Assembly (NCBI GenBank): GCA_029565395.1
Contig: JAKQOG010000200.1
Span: 1-41,948 of the forward strand
Source: Candidatus Hydrogenedentota bacterium
GTDB taxonomy: Bacteria; Hydrogenedentota; Hydrogenedentia; Hydrogenedentales; CAILVY01
Reading direction: 5' to 3'
Length of the DNA: 41,948 nt
Shown here piece by piece: positions 31,232 through 40,784 of this stretch. Below the pieces are notes generated by a model. The model did not search any database and was not told the DNA's origin. It was given only the letters and a program-made list of their open reading frames with translations. The translations under genes and the position numbers were made by a program. The stretch's first letter is position 1, and each line of letters starts with the position of its first letter.

Positions 31232-33274
31232 TTAGAGATATCCCATGGCGCGGAGTTGGTCGACTTTGTCGCGATCCAGGGTATTGGCATCGGCGGGGGG
31301 AGGGAAGGTGGAGGGGTAAGATGCCAGCCATGATTCCAAACGTTTTAAGAGATCCTGGACGCGTTCCGGTTGGTCTGCACTGAGGTCATGCGATTCTTTA
31401 GGGTCATTATGAAGATCAAACAAGACAACTTCCTGGGTCCCGGCTTTTCGGATGAGTTTCCAGTCGCCGGAGATGACGGTTTGGAAGGGATTGGGATAGG
31501 CGCGATTGCTGGTGCCTTGTGCGAAGATGGCTTGCGGAGGCGTGTAGGGGGCATTTCCACGGAGTGCTTCGGCGAAACTGGCGCCTTTCCATTGGGGGAG
31601 TCTGGGTTCTCCGACAAGATCCGCGAGCGTGGGGATGAGATCGATGGCGGAGACGGGGTCGGCAATCCTCTGAGGTTTTACTCCTGGGCCGGCGATGATG
31701 AGGGGCACGCGGAGGAGCTCTTGATAGACGGTATGTCCATGGCCCCAGTCTCCGTGATCCCAGAGTTCTTCGCCGTGGTCGGAGGTGAAGCAGATATAGG
31801 TGGAGGATCGGAGGCCGAGGGTGTCCAATTGATTGATCAGTTGTCCTACGAGTTTGTCAATATATTGAATTTCACCTTCGTAGAGGGCGCGGACATAGGG
31901 CTGATCTTCCTGGCGGATGGAAAAGCCTGGACCTTGTTTGGGGATGTTCCAGCGTTCGCCTCCGGCAAAGGGATAGAAGAAAGGCCAGGGCCCTTTTTCT
32001 TTTGGGCGGAATTGTTGGGGGGGATCATAGGGAGCGTGTGGATCGATATAGTGGGTCCAGAGGAAGAAATTTTTTGAACGGGCGCGGGCGAGAAAGGCAT
32101 GGGAGTAGTGGGCCATATCTTCGCAGGCGTTATGGGGGCGGAGTCCGTCCAGGGGCGGAAAGAATTTGGCGAGGAAATCCTGGAGAAAAGGGAGATGCCG
32201 GAACAAACCTTCTTGGGCAAGGAGGATGGGGTGTGCGCTGGCGCGGGTGTCGAATCCGTTCATGAGGCCTGGAATGGACCACATGAGGGCGTTGGAAGTG
32301 ATTGCTCCGGTGGTGTAGCCGCGTTTTTTGAGGAGTTCAGCGAGCGTAGGATGGGTGGGTTGCACGCCATATTGCCAGATTTGGGAGAGCCAGAATGTGC
32401 CGTCGATGTTGGGGGTAAGGCCTTGGGGATAAGTGGAAGCGAAGAGGCTGGTCATGGAGGGCAGTGTCCAGGGAGCGAGAGCATAGGCGTTGTCGAATAG
32501 AACGCCTTCCCGTGCGAGACGTTCGATGTTGGGGGCAGGTACGGAGCCGCCATGGAGCCGGAGGTAATCGGCGCGTAGTGCATCGGAGACGATCAAGATT
32601 ACATTGGGCTGATTGTTCCCGGCCGGTTTGTGGCCTGGCGTGGTGGAGACGGCATCGAGCGCTTGGGGGAGCAGGATGATGGCAAGGGCGTAGATCACGC
32701 GAGCGGAGCGGGTGTATAGCCAGACGCCGATGCCGGGAAGGGCTGAGAGCATCATCCAGATCATGGGGATTATGGTGACATAATGGTTTCGGTTTTCATG
32801 GAAGAGATAGAAGTCGGCAGAAGCGAGGAGCGCCGAAATGCCGGCGAGGAGGGCGCTTCCGGCGAGGAGACACGTATCCGCGATGGTGAAACGCTGGGTG
32901 GCGGGAAGAAGGAAGATTGCGGCGGCAAAGAGGAAAAGGCCGGAGATCACAATAGCATCGTCGAAGGTGGGGGAGATTTCGCGGCAGAGACTTAAGAGAG
33001 TCCAGAGGGCGCTTCCTGCGATGAGGATGGCGATGGGCAGTGCAAATAGTTTCGGGCGTCCAACGTTTAGTATTCGCTGTATGAAGAGGATGAGGATAAA
33101 AAGAAACAGGAAATAGAGGAGGTATCCGCAAAGGATGCCGAGATAGTCGTTCCATGTGGCTCCGCTCCACAGGGAGGATCGGCATGCTTTGATCATTTCC
33201 AAAAGGATGAAGAAGAGGGCCACCGTGGCGGCAGCGGCGGCAGCGTTTTTCACACTCTGTGGTATGTTTTTCAC
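31232..33274 (-). CDS. Membrane-anchored sulfatase-fold enzyme with Thr at the nucleophile position
   Basis: The 680-residue protein has about six N-terminal membrane helices (to residue about 205) and an extracytoplasmic alkaline-phosphatase/sulfatase-superfamily domain: NVILIVSDALRAD (metal Asp 231), LAPWTLPSMTSLFAS, HYIDPHAPYDPP, and TSDHGEE (D499, H500). Classical sulfatases have C/S-x-P-x-R, converted to formylglycine; here the equivalent is T270-L-P-S-M, so formylglycine cannot form. Thr is the nucleophile in related phosphoglycerol and phosphoethanolamine transferases, which also have N-terminal helices, so transfer or hydrolysis of a phosphate ester is a real alternative. The start is GTG 33274 with AAAGGA six bases upstream. 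It is divergent from the hydrolase at 33414. Confidence 0.87.
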   Translation of the reverse strand: MKNIPQSVKNAAAAAATVALFFILLEMIKACRSSLWSGATWNDYLGILCGYLLYFLFLFILILFIQRILNVGRPKLFALPIAILIAGSALWTLLSLCREISPTFDDAIVISGLFLFAAAIFLLPATQRFTIADTCLLAGSALLAGISALLASADFYLFHENRNHYVTIIPMIWMMLSALPGIGVWLYTRSARVIYALAIILLPQALDAVSTTPGHKPAGNNQPNVILIVSDALRADYLRLHGGSVPAPNIERLAREGVLFDNAYALAPWTLPSMTSLFASTYPQGLTPNIDGTFWLSQIWQYGVQPTHPTLAELLKKRGYTTGAITSNALMWSIPGLMNGFDTRASAHPILLAQEGLFRHLPFLQDFLAKFFPPLDGLRPHNACEDMAHYSHAFLARARSKNFFLWTHYIDPHAPYDPPQQFRPKEKGPWPFFYPFAGGERWNIPKQGPGFSIRQEDQPYVRALYEGEIQYIDKLVGQLINQLDTLGLRSSTYICFTSDHGEELWDHGDWGHGHTVYQELLRVPLIIAGPGVKPQRIADPVSAIDLIPTLADLVGEPRLPQWKGASFAEALRGNAPYTPPQAIFAQGTSNRAYPNPFQTVISGDWKLIRKAGTQEVVLFDLHNDPKESHDLSADQPERVQDLLKRLESWLASYPSTFPPPADANTLDRDKVDQLRAMGYL

Positions 33275-33356
33275 CGGGTATCCTTTGGATGTTTTTTCTG
33301 TTCAAGAGAGACGCTACACCACTTGTTTTGGGATTTGCAAAATGGCGGTTGTTATT

Positions 33357-33385
33357 TTGAGATATGGGTGTGCAACTTTTAGTAT
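33357..33385 (+). promoter_or_regulatory. Possible sigma-70-type promoter for the hydrolase gene
   Basis: TTGAGA (33357-33362), a 17-base spacer and TAGTAT (33380-33385) lie 28 bases before the ATG at 33414 in the divergent region. Spacing is ideal; the hexamers are moderate matches. Confidence 0.4.
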
Positions 33386-33413
33386 GATGGAAGGAGTATG
33401 AAGGGAGTAATGC

Positions 33414-34394
33414 ATGAAAAGGCGGTTTTTTAGTCGATGGTTAGCGGGTGTTTTAGGGTTGGTGGTGGTGTGTGGCGGAGTGATGGCGGCAGAGCCGATG
33501 CGGACGATGCGGTATGCGCCGGGAACCAGAAACGATGCAGAGACCTGGCAGCAGACGGTTCGCGCGAAATTGTTTTCATTGCTGCACCTTTCTGATCTGG
33601 CCGGGAAACCGGCGGAGATTTCCTTGGATGCGGTCTTGGGCGGCGTGGAAAAGCGCGAAGGCTACACGTTGCAGGAAATGACGTTGCGGTCGACCCCCGG
33701 CCGTATGATGAAGGCGATGTTGGCGAAACCGGAAACTATGGCAAGCACGGCGCCGGCGGTGGTGTGCATTCATGGCCATGGCGGCAACCGTAACACACCC
33801 TTTACCCCCAAGGAGGCCATTTACAAGAATTTTGGGGAAGCGTTGGCCCGGCGGGGGTATGTGGTGATTTCCACGGATGTGGGGCAGCATGAGGTATATG
33901 AGGCGGCGCGAACGTTGATGGGAGAGCGGTTGTGGGATTTGATGCGATGCGTGGACTATCTCGTTTCGCTTCCGGAGGTGGATGCAAAGCGGGTGGGGTG
34001 TGCGGGATTGTCGCTGGGAGGGGAGATGGCGATGTGGCTGGGGGCGATGGACCCGCGGATTTCCGCGACGGTGAGCGCGGGATTTCTCACGTATATGGAT
34101 CAGATGGAGCAGAATCATTGCATGTGCTGGAAGTTTGATGGGCTTCGGGAATTGGTGGATTTTCCGGATATTTATTCGCTGATGGCGCCGCGCGCATTGC
34201 AATGCCAAAATGGAAAGAAAGAACCTAAGACGCAGTTTACGGTGCCTTTGGCCAAAAAGGCGATGAAAGAGGTTTCGTTGACGTATAAAGATTTTGGCGT
34301 GCTGGAGAAGGCAGAGCTTCATGTGCACGGGGGCGGGCATGAGATAGATTTAGAGGCGTTAATACATTTTTTGGATATGCATCTTCGGCGTTGA
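33414..34394 (+). CDS. Secreted alpha/beta hydrolase (acetyl-esterase / dienelactone-hydrolase-like)
   Basis: The 326-residue protein has a signal peptide (MKRRFFSRW ... GVMAAE, cleavage near 25) and an alpha/beta-hydrolase fold. Visible are the oxyanion segment VVCIHGHGGNR (about 116-126), the nucleophile elbow GLSLGG with Ser at about 200, and a C-terminal GGGHEI with catalytic His at about 309. An Asp in the region between completes the expected triad but I cannot fix it by eye. Such exported hydrolases are often carbohydrate esterases; the family includes acetyl-xylan-esterase-like proteins annotated by fold only. GGGAG about seven bases before the ATG supports the start. It probably has its own promoter and may precede the ABC genes without sharing a transcript. 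Confidence 0.87.
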   Translation: MKRRFFSRWLAGVLGLVVVCGGVMAAEPMRTMRYAPGTRNDAETWQQTVRAKLFSLLHLSDLAGKPAEISLDAVLGGVEKREGYTLQEMTLRSTPGRMMKAMLAKPETMASTAPAVVCIHGHGGNRNTPFTPKEAIYKNFGEALARRGYVVISTDVGQHEVYEAARTLMGERLWDLMRCVDYLVSLPEVDAKRVGCAGLSLGGEMAMWLGAMDPRISATVSAGFLTYMDQMEQNHCMCWKFDGLRELVDFPDIYSLMAPRALQCQNGKKEPKTQFTVPLAKKAMKEVSLTYKDFGVLEKAELHVHGGGHEIDLEALIHFLDMHLRR

Positions 34395-34499
34395 TTTTTT
34401 CGCGGCAGCGTTGAATTTTTTTGCTGGATTCACAGTATAAGCAGATATGAGATGTTTTGACAGCATAGCTTTGGTGTGATTTTTTTGGAGGTCCGGCCG

Positions 34500-35207
34500 G
34501 TGGAGAAAGCGTTGTTCAAAGTAGTGGATGTCCGGAAGCAGTACCAGATGGGGGAGGTGCTTGTTCCCGCGCTGCGGGATGTATCGCTGGAGGTCCGGGA
34601 GGGGGAGTTTCTGGTGGTGCTGGGGCCGAGTGGTTCGGGAAAGAGCACGCTGTTGAATATTCTTGGAGGGCTGGATGCGCCCACATCCGGGCGGGTGTTG
34701 TTCCGGGATGAATCGCTGGATCAGTATACAGAACACCAGCGGACGCAATACCGCCGACATCATATTGGGTTTGTGTTTCAGTTTTACAACCTGATGCCAA
34801 ACTTGACGGCGGAAGAGAATGTGGAGATGGCGGCGGAGATTTGCACCAACGCGATGAAGGCCTCGGAGGCGCTTCGGCTGGTGAATTTGACCGAGCGGAG
34901 CACGCATTTTCCGTCGCAATTGTCTGGGGGCGAACAGCAGCGCGTGGCGATTGCGCGTGCGGTAGCGAAGCAGCCGGAGGTGTTGTTGTGCGACGAACCG
35001 ACGGGCGCGTTGGATTTTACAACCGGCAAGATTGTGTTGCAGGTATTGGATGACATTAATGCGGCCATGGGCACGACGGTGATCGTGATAACGCACAATG
35101 CGGTGATCGGCGACATGGCGCACCGGGTGATCCATATGAAGGATGGCTGCATCCATGAGATTAAGGAGAACCGCGAACGCAAGCGCGCGGAACATTTGGA
35201 GTGGTAG
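34500..35207 (+). CDS. ABC transporter ATP-binding subunit (MacB/LolD-type)
   Basis: The 235-residue ATPase powers an FtsX-type permease encoded next. It has all ABC motifs: Walker A GPSGSGKST (42-50), Q-loop VFQFYNLMP, signature LSGGEQ (141-146), Walker B LLCDEPTG (about 162-169) and an ITHN switch. The motifs and the following FtsX permease place it in the MacB/LolD group that drives mechanotransmission rather than drug passage through the membrane. The frame opens with GTG at 34476, but GGAGG at 34487-34491 points to the GTG at 34500, giving EKALFKVV as the N-terminus. It is first of three genes for a pump (ATPase, permease, adaptor). Confidence 0.95.
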   Translation: MEKALFKVVDVRKQYQMGEVLVPALRDVSLEVREGEFLVVLGPSGSGKSTLLNILGGLDAPTSGRVLFRDESLDQYTEHQRTQYRRHHIGFVFQFYNLMPNLTAEENVEMAAEICTNAMKASEALRLVNLTERSTHFPSQLSGGEQQRVAIARAVAKQPEVLLCDEPTGALDFTTGKIVLQVLDDINAAMGTTVIVITHNAVIGDMAHRVIHMKDGCIHEIKENRERKRAEHLEW

Positions 35208-35240
35208 GTTGTGGCGGAACCGCGTGAGTGATCGGAAGCG

Positions 35241-37613
35241 ATGACGATACTGAACAAAAAGCTTGTCCGGACGATCAAATGGTCGTGGGGCCAGGCGCTG
35301 GCCACGGCGATTGTGGTGTTGTGCGGCACGGCGGGGTATTTGTGTCTGGCGTCGGTGCATAAGAACCTGCTGTTGACGCGCGACACGTATTATGCGCAGT
35401 ATCGCTTCGCGGATTTTGAGATTTATCTGGAGCGCGCGCCGATGCGTGCGGCGGACAAGGTGGAGGGAGTATCCGGGGTGCGTCAGGTGCGGGGCCGTAT
35501 TGTAAAAGACGTGACGGTGGATATTGAGAATGTGGATGAACCGCGCGCGGGGCGGTTGATTTCGATGCCGGCGCGGCATGATCCGGTTCTGAATGATGTT
35601 TGTCTGACGGGGGGGCGGTATTTTTCGCCGGAGGTGAAGAACGAGGTGATCCTGTCAGACCGCTTTGCAAAAGAAAACAAGTTGGAACCGGGATCCACGA
35701 TCCAAATTTCGGTGAATAATAAAAAACACCGGTTGCGGGTGGTGGGATTGGGCCTTTCTCCGGAGTACGTGTATATGCTTCGGAATGTGCAGGAATTGAT
35801 TCCGGATCCGAAGCGGTTTGGGATATTGTGGGTTCCGGAGGATTTCGCGGAGTCGGCGCTGTCGATGGAAGGGGCCTGCAACAACATAATTGGTGCGGTG
35901 GATCACCCGAACCGGCTGGATCAGGTGCTGGATGATGCGGAGGTGCTGTTAAAGCCATATGGCGTGTTTGGGAAGACCAAGCGGGAGCATCAGATGTCGC
36001 ACCGCTTTCTGGCGGAAGAGATAGCGGGGCTGAAGGTTTCGGCGAACACGCTCCCGATTATCTTTATGGCCATGGCATCGATGATCCTGCTGGTGTTGTT
36101 GAACCGGATGGTGCGCAATGAGCGGACGGAGATCGGGTTGCTGAAGGCGTTTGGGTATAGCAATGCGGCGATAGCCGGGTATTACTTGAAGTATGCGTTG
36201 GTGCTGACGGTGGCGGGGTGCATAGGGGGATTTTTGGTGGGATTGTGGATGGCGAGCGGCTTAATACGGATTTACATCGATTTTTATCATTTTCCGGTGT
36301 TGGTGACGCGGATCTATCCGGAAGTGGTGTTTCGGTCGATGGGATTGGCGTTTCTCGCGGCGCTATTGGGGGCATTGTCGGCCGTACGGCGGGTGGTGGG
36401 GATCCAACCGGCGGAATCGATGCGCGCGGAAGCGCCTCGGTATGCGCGGCGGATATGGCTGGAGCGGTTCACGGGGTTGTGGAAGCGGCTGTCGTTTTCG
36501 ACGAAAATGATTACGCGGAATGCGTCGCGCAATGCATTCCGTGCGATGCTGAATATTGTGGGGGTGATGGTGGCGACGGGAATTCTTATCATGGGGTTTT
36601 TTACGTTGGATTCGCTGAATTATATGTTGAAGTTTCAGTTTAAGGAGGTTCAGCGGGAGGATATGCGGACGGGTTTTCCGGTGGAACGGGGCAAAGCGGC
36701 CTTTTATGAGACGAGCCGTTTCGATCACGTGCGGTATGCAGAGCCGATGCTGCAGTATCCGGTGGAGATTCGTTCCGGGTGGCGGAAGCGCGAGGTGGTG
36801 ACGGAGGGGTTGCCGCGAGGCGCACAATTGCGGCGGCTCGTGGATTACCGGGGGAACCCCGTGGATATTGGCGACAGCGGATTGGTCTTGTCGGATAAAC
36901 TTGCGGAGTGTCTGCAAGTGCAGGCGGGGGACGAGGTGATTTTAAAGCCGCTGATGGGGAAAGTGGACAAAGAGCGGCGGGTTCGGGTGTCGAAGACGGT
37001 GCGGCAATATCTGGGGATGTCGGCGTATATGAATATTGATAGCCTAAGCCGGCTGCTGGATGAACCGTTTGCGATGAATGCGGCGCTGATGCGCGTGGAA
37101 GCAGGCGAAGAGCAGAATCTGAACAAGCAACTGAAGGATGTGCCGGGCATATCGTCGGTCGAGATAAAAAAAGACTCATTGAAAGCCTTAATGCAAACCT
37201 TTGTGAAAAGCATGGTGACAACAAATACGATTTTGGTGTTGTTTGCGGGGGCGATTGCCTGTTCGTTGATATACAATCTGACGACGGTGTCGCTGGCGGA
37301 ACGGCAGCGGGAACTGGCTTCGCTGCGCGTGTTGGGATTCTCGGCGAGTGAGGTGGGACAGATTGTGTACCGGGAAAATTTCTTGCTTGGGGGGATTGGA
37401 CTGCTGCTGGGGATACCGTTCGGCATGGCGGTGTGCCTGTGGCTGGTTCATTTGTATGATACGGAGTTGTACCGGTTGCCGTACCGGATTGAGATCCGAA
37501 CGTTGATACTATCCTGTGTATTAATAGCATTGTTTATTGCGATGTCGAATTTCATGGTGCGGCGGAAAATCAATACGCTGGATGTGATAGAAGCGTTGAA
37601 AGCGCGCGAGTAA
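35241..37613 (+). CDS. ABC transporter permease with two FtsX domains
   Basis: The 790-residue inner-membrane protein has the duplicated FtsX/MacB-permease layout: a first membrane helix (about 16-36), a periplasmic domain, three clustered helices (about 270-385), a second helix at about 435-455, another periplasmic domain, and three C-terminal helices (about 655-780). Conserved FtsX elements are EIGLLKAFGYSN and RELASLRVLGFSASEVG, cytoplasmic loops that couple to the ATPase. It works with the ATPase upstream and the adaptor downstream. The start ATG lies 33 bases after the ATPase stop with GGAAG nearby. Two-domain permeases of this kind occur in lipoprotein and lipid or drug export; the substrate cannot be inferred. 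Confidence 0.92.
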   Translation: MTILNKKLVRTIKWSWGQALATAIVVLCGTAGYLCLASVHKNLLLTRDTYYAQYRFADFEIYLERAPMRAADKVEGVSGVRQVRGRIVKDVTVDIENVDEPRAGRLISMPARHDPVLNDVCLTGGRYFSPEVKNEVILSDRFAKENKLEPGSTIQISVNNKKHRLRVVGLGLSPEYVYMLRNVQELIPDPKRFGILWVPEDFAESALSMEGACNNIIGAVDHPNRLDQVLDDAEVLLKPYGVFGKTKREHQMSHRFLAEEIAGLKVSANTLPIIFMAMASMILLVLLNRMVRNERTEIGLLKAFGYSNAAIAGYYLKYALVLTVAGCIGGFLVGLWMASGLIRIYIDFYHFPVLVTRIYPEVVFRSMGLAFLAALLGALSAVRRVVGIQPAESMRAEAPRYARRIWLERFTGLWKRLSFSTKMITRNASRNAFRAMLNIVGVMVATGILIMGFFTLDSLNYMLKFQFKEVQREDMRTGFPVERGKAAFYETSRFDHVRYAEPMLQYPVEIRSGWRKREVVTEGLPRGAQLRRLVDYRGNPVDIGDSGLVLSDKLAECLQVQAGDEVILKPLMGKVDKERRVRVSKTVRQYLGMSAYMNIDSLSRLLDEPFAMNAALMRVEAGEEQNLNKQLKDVPGISSVEIKKDSLKALMQTFVKSMVTTNTILVLFAGAIACSLIYNLTTVSLAERQRELASLRVLGFSASEVGQIVYRENFLLGGIGLLLGIPFGMAVCLWLVHLYDTELYRLPYRIEIRTLILSCVLIALFIAMSNFMVRRKINTLDVIEALKARE

Positions 37614-37627
37614 AGCAGGAGGACCGT

Positions 37628-38953
37628 ATGAAGAAGTGGCTTATCCGAGTGGCGATTGCCGTTGTGGTGCTGGGGGGGGTGTTGTATGTATGGCGCGGCA
37701 AGAGCGTGCTGGTGGAAACGGCGGTGGTCACGCAGCAGGATGTCCGTGAGTATATCGCGGAGGATGGCAAGACACGGTTGGCGCAGGAGTATCTGGTGGA
37801 CGTTCCGGTGGCGGGCCGGGTGGATCGGATAGCATTGAACGAAGGGGATACGGTAAAGCAGGGGGAGTGCATTGTCACGGTGGATGCATTTGCGCTGAAG
37901 CAACAGATTGTGGCGACGGAAGCATTGTGCGAGCAGGCACGGGCGCAGATGACGGGGGTGGACAAGGCCAAGCCGAAACCGGAGGATTTGGCGTCGGCGG
38001 ACGCGCGGGTGGGGGAATTGCGGGAAAGCGTGGCGGCGGTGGCGCGGGAACGGTCGGTGGCGGAGATAAATCTGGCGAATGCGGAGAAGGAGTATGAACG
38101 GTTGCGGGCATTGCGGGAAGAAGGGGCCGCGAGCCAGTCGGCGCTGGATACGGCGGAACGCACGTATAAGAGTCTCCAGGAAGAAGTGCGGCGTGCGGCA
38201 TTGGCGGAGAAGGCGGCGGCGAAGGCCTGTGAGGCGGCGGAACTGGCTTCGGAGAGTTTAAAGGCTTCGGTGGATGACAATGAGTATATGCGGAAGGTGT
38301 ACGCGGCGGAACTGGAGCGGTTGGGGGCGGAAACGAAGGCGGTGGAGCATGATGTTCGTCTGGCGTCGGTTACCGCGCCGGTGACGGGGGTGGTGTTGGA
38401 AAAATATGTGGACAGTGAGCGGACGCTTGCCCCCGGTATGCCGTTGTTGAAGCTGGGCGATTTGGCGGACATAGAGATCGAAAGCGATATCCTTTCCGAG
38501 GAGGTGGTGCGGGTGCGGGAGGGAATGCCGGTGGAGATACTGGGGAAAGCGCTTAACGGGAACACACTGTTGGGAACGGTAAAGCGGATATATCCTTCCG
38601 CCTTCACGAAAATTTCCGCGCTGGGGGTGGAACAGCAGCGCGTGAAGGTATTGGTTTCCTTTGATAATTCTGAGTTGCAGCTTCGCCCTGGGACGAGTGT
38701 GGATGTCCGGGTTATCACGGCGGAATCCAAGGGTGTGTTGACGGTTCCGGAAAGTGCGGTATTCCGGCATGAGGAACAGTGGCATGTGTTCGTTGCGCGG
38801 AATGGCCGTGCGAAGCTGGTGGCGGTTGAGGTGGGGTTGCGGAACGATACGTGGGCTGAATTGAAGAGCGGGGTGAAGAAAGATGATCGTGTGATCACGA
38901 ATCCGCCGAATGACCTTGCCGATGGGGCAAAAATTAAGATCAGGAGCAAATAA
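37628..38953 (+). CDS. Periplasmic adaptor (membrane-fusion) protein, HlyD/MacA-like
   Basis: The 441-residue adaptor would bridge the ABC permease to an outer-membrane channel. It has one N-terminal membrane helix (WLIRVAIAVVVLGGVLYVW), a split biotinyl-lipoyl-like domain (VPVAGRVDRIALNEGDTVKQG at the start and VTAPVTGVVLEKYVDSE later), a long alpha hairpin rich in Ala, Glu and Arg (about 85-235), and a C-terminal beta-barrel region ending IITNPPND-like before LADGAKIKI. GGAGG about eight bases before the ATG fixes the start; the permease stop is 14 bases upstream. No TolC-type channel gene lies in the window, so one must be elsewhere if the pump spans the envelope. Confidence 0.93.
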   Translation: MKKWLIRVAIAVVVLGGVLYVWRGKSVLVETAVVTQQDVREYIAEDGKTRLAQEYLVDVPVAGRVDRIALNEGDTVKQGECIVTVDAFALKQQIVATEALCEQARAQMTGVDKAKPKPEDLASADARVGELRESVAAVARERSVAEINLANAEKEYERLRALREEGAASQSALDTAERTYKSLQEEVRRAALAEKAAAKACEAAELASESLKASVDDNEYMRKVYAAELERLGAETKAVEHDVRLASVTAPVTGVVLEKYVDSERTLAPGMPLLKLGDLADIEIESDILSEEVVRVREGMPVEILGKALNGNTLLGTVKRIYPSAFTKISALGVEQQRVKVLVSFDNSELQLRPGTSVDVRVITAESKGVLTVPESAVFRHEEQWHVFVARNGRAKLVAVEVGLRNDTWAELKSGVKKDDRVITNPPNDLADGAKIKIRSK

Positions 38954-38958
38954 GATCA

Positions 38959-40743
38959 ATGAATAAAAGAGTTTTCAGTTGTGGGCTAGGAATGATGGCA
39001 GTGCTGCATGCAGGGTTTTGCGCGGCGGCTTCCGGCGATGATTCGGTTCTGGACATGCGGGAGATTCAAAACGGTTTGGTTATTCCCGATGAAGGGTATT
39101 GCGATCAGCCGTATGTGGTGATCACTCCGGATGGGAAATGGGTGTGCACCATGACCACAGGCCCTGGAAAAGAGGGCCAGCGCGGACAGCATGTGGTGGC
39201 AACGATCAGTGAAGATCAGGGGAAAACATGGTCGCCGTTGATCGATATTGAGCCGTCGGAGGGCCCGGAAGCGTCGTGGGTCGTGCCCTTGGTGACGCCT
39301 TCGGGCCGGATCTATGCTTTCTATTCGTACAATGGAGACAATGTCCGGGAATTGAAGGGCAAGGCGATACGCAGCGACATGATGGGGTGGTATGTCTATA
39401 AGTATTCGGATACGGGGGGACGGACGTGGTCGAAGAAGCGCTATCGGTTGCCCATGCGGATCACGGCGGCGGATCGGAATAATGATTGGGGGGGCGAGGT
39501 CCAGATATTCTGGGGTATCTGCAAGCCAATCATTTGGCAGGATTCCGTGTATTTTTCGTTCACGAAACTTGGAAAATACATTTTGGACAATGGCGAAGGG
39601 TGGATGTATGCGTCGCCGAATATTCTAAAGGTTTCCAAACCGAGGAAAATCAAGTGGGAATTGCTTCCGGAGGGCGATCATGGGATTCGCACGGAACCAT
39701 TTGGAAGCACTCAGGAGGAACACAACATTGTGGCTCTGAGTGATGGGAGCCTGTATTGCATATACCGGACCACGCTGGGATTTCCGGCGTGTTCCTACAG
39801 CCGAAATGGGGGACGCACCTGGCCGGAACCGGAAGCAGCACCCTATAGTCCGGGGGGCAGAACGCTAAAGACGTCCCGGGCATGTCCACGGATCTGGCGG
39901 ACCGGGAATGGCAACTTTTTGTTCTGGTATCACAATCATAGTGGAAAAGACTTTAATGGCCGGAATCCAGCCTGGATTTCGGGAGGGGTGGAAAAGAATG
40001 GTTGTATACATTGGTCGCAACCGGAGATTCTGGTGTATGCGCAGGATGTCGATATCCGCATGAGTTATCCGGATCTGATTGAGCAAGAAGGGCGGTATTG
40101 GGTGACGGAGACTCAGAAAGAGGTGGCGCGGGTGCATGCGATCGATCCCGGATTACTGGAAGGAATGTGGCGGCAGGGCGTGGACAAAACCGTGGCGCAA
40201 GAAGGCGTATTATTGGATTTGGATGCGCAGCAGGCGGCTACAGGTTCCGTTCCGATGCCCGCATTGCCGGACGTTGCGCAGGGGGCTGGTTTTGCCATTG
40301 AATGCTGGGTAAAACTCAGCACTGTGGAGCCGGGCCAGAAAATTCTTGAAAATCGCGATGGTCAAGGCGCGGGATGGACGTTGATTACGGCGGAAAATGG
40401 GAGCGTGGAACTGCAAATGAACGATGGGGCGGTTCAATCGGCATGGGGGAGTGATCCGGGCGTGATCACGCCGGAAACCGTGCACCATGTTGTTTTTGTC
40501 GTGGATGGGGGACCTAAAATTATTACTGTTGTGGTGGATGGAGTGCTTTGCGATGGGGGGAGTCACCGGCAGTATGGCTGGGGCCGGTTTGATCCAAAAA
40601 TGCACAGTGGCCGGGCGGGGGAATTGCTATGTGTGGCGCCGAAGGTAAACGGTTCGCTTTTACGCGTTCGCCTGTATGGGCGGTACTTGCGCACGTCCGA
40701 GTGCGTCAGCAATTTTCTTGCGGGGCCCGATGCACACAAATGA
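38959..40743 (+). CDS. Secreted sialidase-fold (BNR/Asp-box) protein with C-terminal LamG-like domain
   Basis: The 594-residue protein has a signal peptide (cleavage near residue 25), a six-bladed-propeller sialidase-like domain (about 30-400) and a concanavalin/LamG-like lectin domain (about 420-590; FAIECWVKLS, then LRVRLYGRYL). Three Asp-box-like motifs are seen: SEDQGKTW (84-91), SDTGGRTW (150-157) and SRNGGRTW (281-288). These are structural, not catalytic; the arginine triad and nucleophile Tyr of true sialidases cannot be confirmed by eye, and many such proteins in polysaccharide-degrading bacteria act on other sugars. The gene starts six bases after the adaptor's stop, so co-transcription with the pump is likely even though the functions differ. 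CAGGAG lies 12 bases before the ATG. Confidence 0.84.
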   Translation: MNKRVFSCGLGMMAVLHAGFCAAASGDDSVLDMREIQNGLVIPDEGYCDQPYVVITPDGKWVCTMTTGPGKEGQRGQHVVATISEDQGKTWSPLIDIEPSEGPEASWVVPLVTPSGRIYAFYSYNGDNVRELKGKAIRSDMMGWYVYKYSDTGGRTWSKKRYRLPMRITAADRNNDWGGEVQIFWGICKPIIWQDSVYFSFTKLGKYILDNGEGWMYASPNILKVSKPRKIKWELLPEGDHGIRTEPFGSTQEEHNIVALSDGSLYCIYRTTLGFPACSYSRNGGRTWPEPEAAPYSPGGRTLKTSRACPRIWRTGNGNFLFWYHNHSGKDFNGRNPAWISGGVEKNGCIHWSQPEILVYAQDVDIRMSYPDLIEQEGRYWVTETQKEVARVHAIDPGLLEGMWRQGVDKTVAQEGVLLDLDAQQAATGSVPMPALPDVAQGAGFAIECWVKLSTVEPGQKILENRDGQGAGWTLITAENGSVELQMNDGAVQSAWGSDPGVITPETVHHVVFVVDGGPKIITVVVDGVLCDGGSHRQYGWGRFDPKMHSGRAGELLCVAPKVNGSLLRVRLYGRYLRTSECVSNFLAGPDAHK

Positions 40744-40784
40744 TCTTGTCGAAGGTGGTATACTTTGGGCAGGAGCATGAGGGT

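Noticed and set aside
34457..34462. Perfect TTGACA -35 box before the ABC ATPase gene
   Set aside because: No -10-like hexamer lies 16-18 bases downstream; the expected position holds only a T-run.
34359..35579. 406-codon minus-strand frame opposite the ABC ATPase
   Set aside because: His/Arg/Gln-rich antisense of a complete ABC ATPase gene.
37570..38949. 459-codon minus-strand frame opposite the adaptor gene
   Set aside because: Ser/Thr/Arg-rich translation typical of the antisense of an Ala/Glu-rich coiled coil; no ribosome site.
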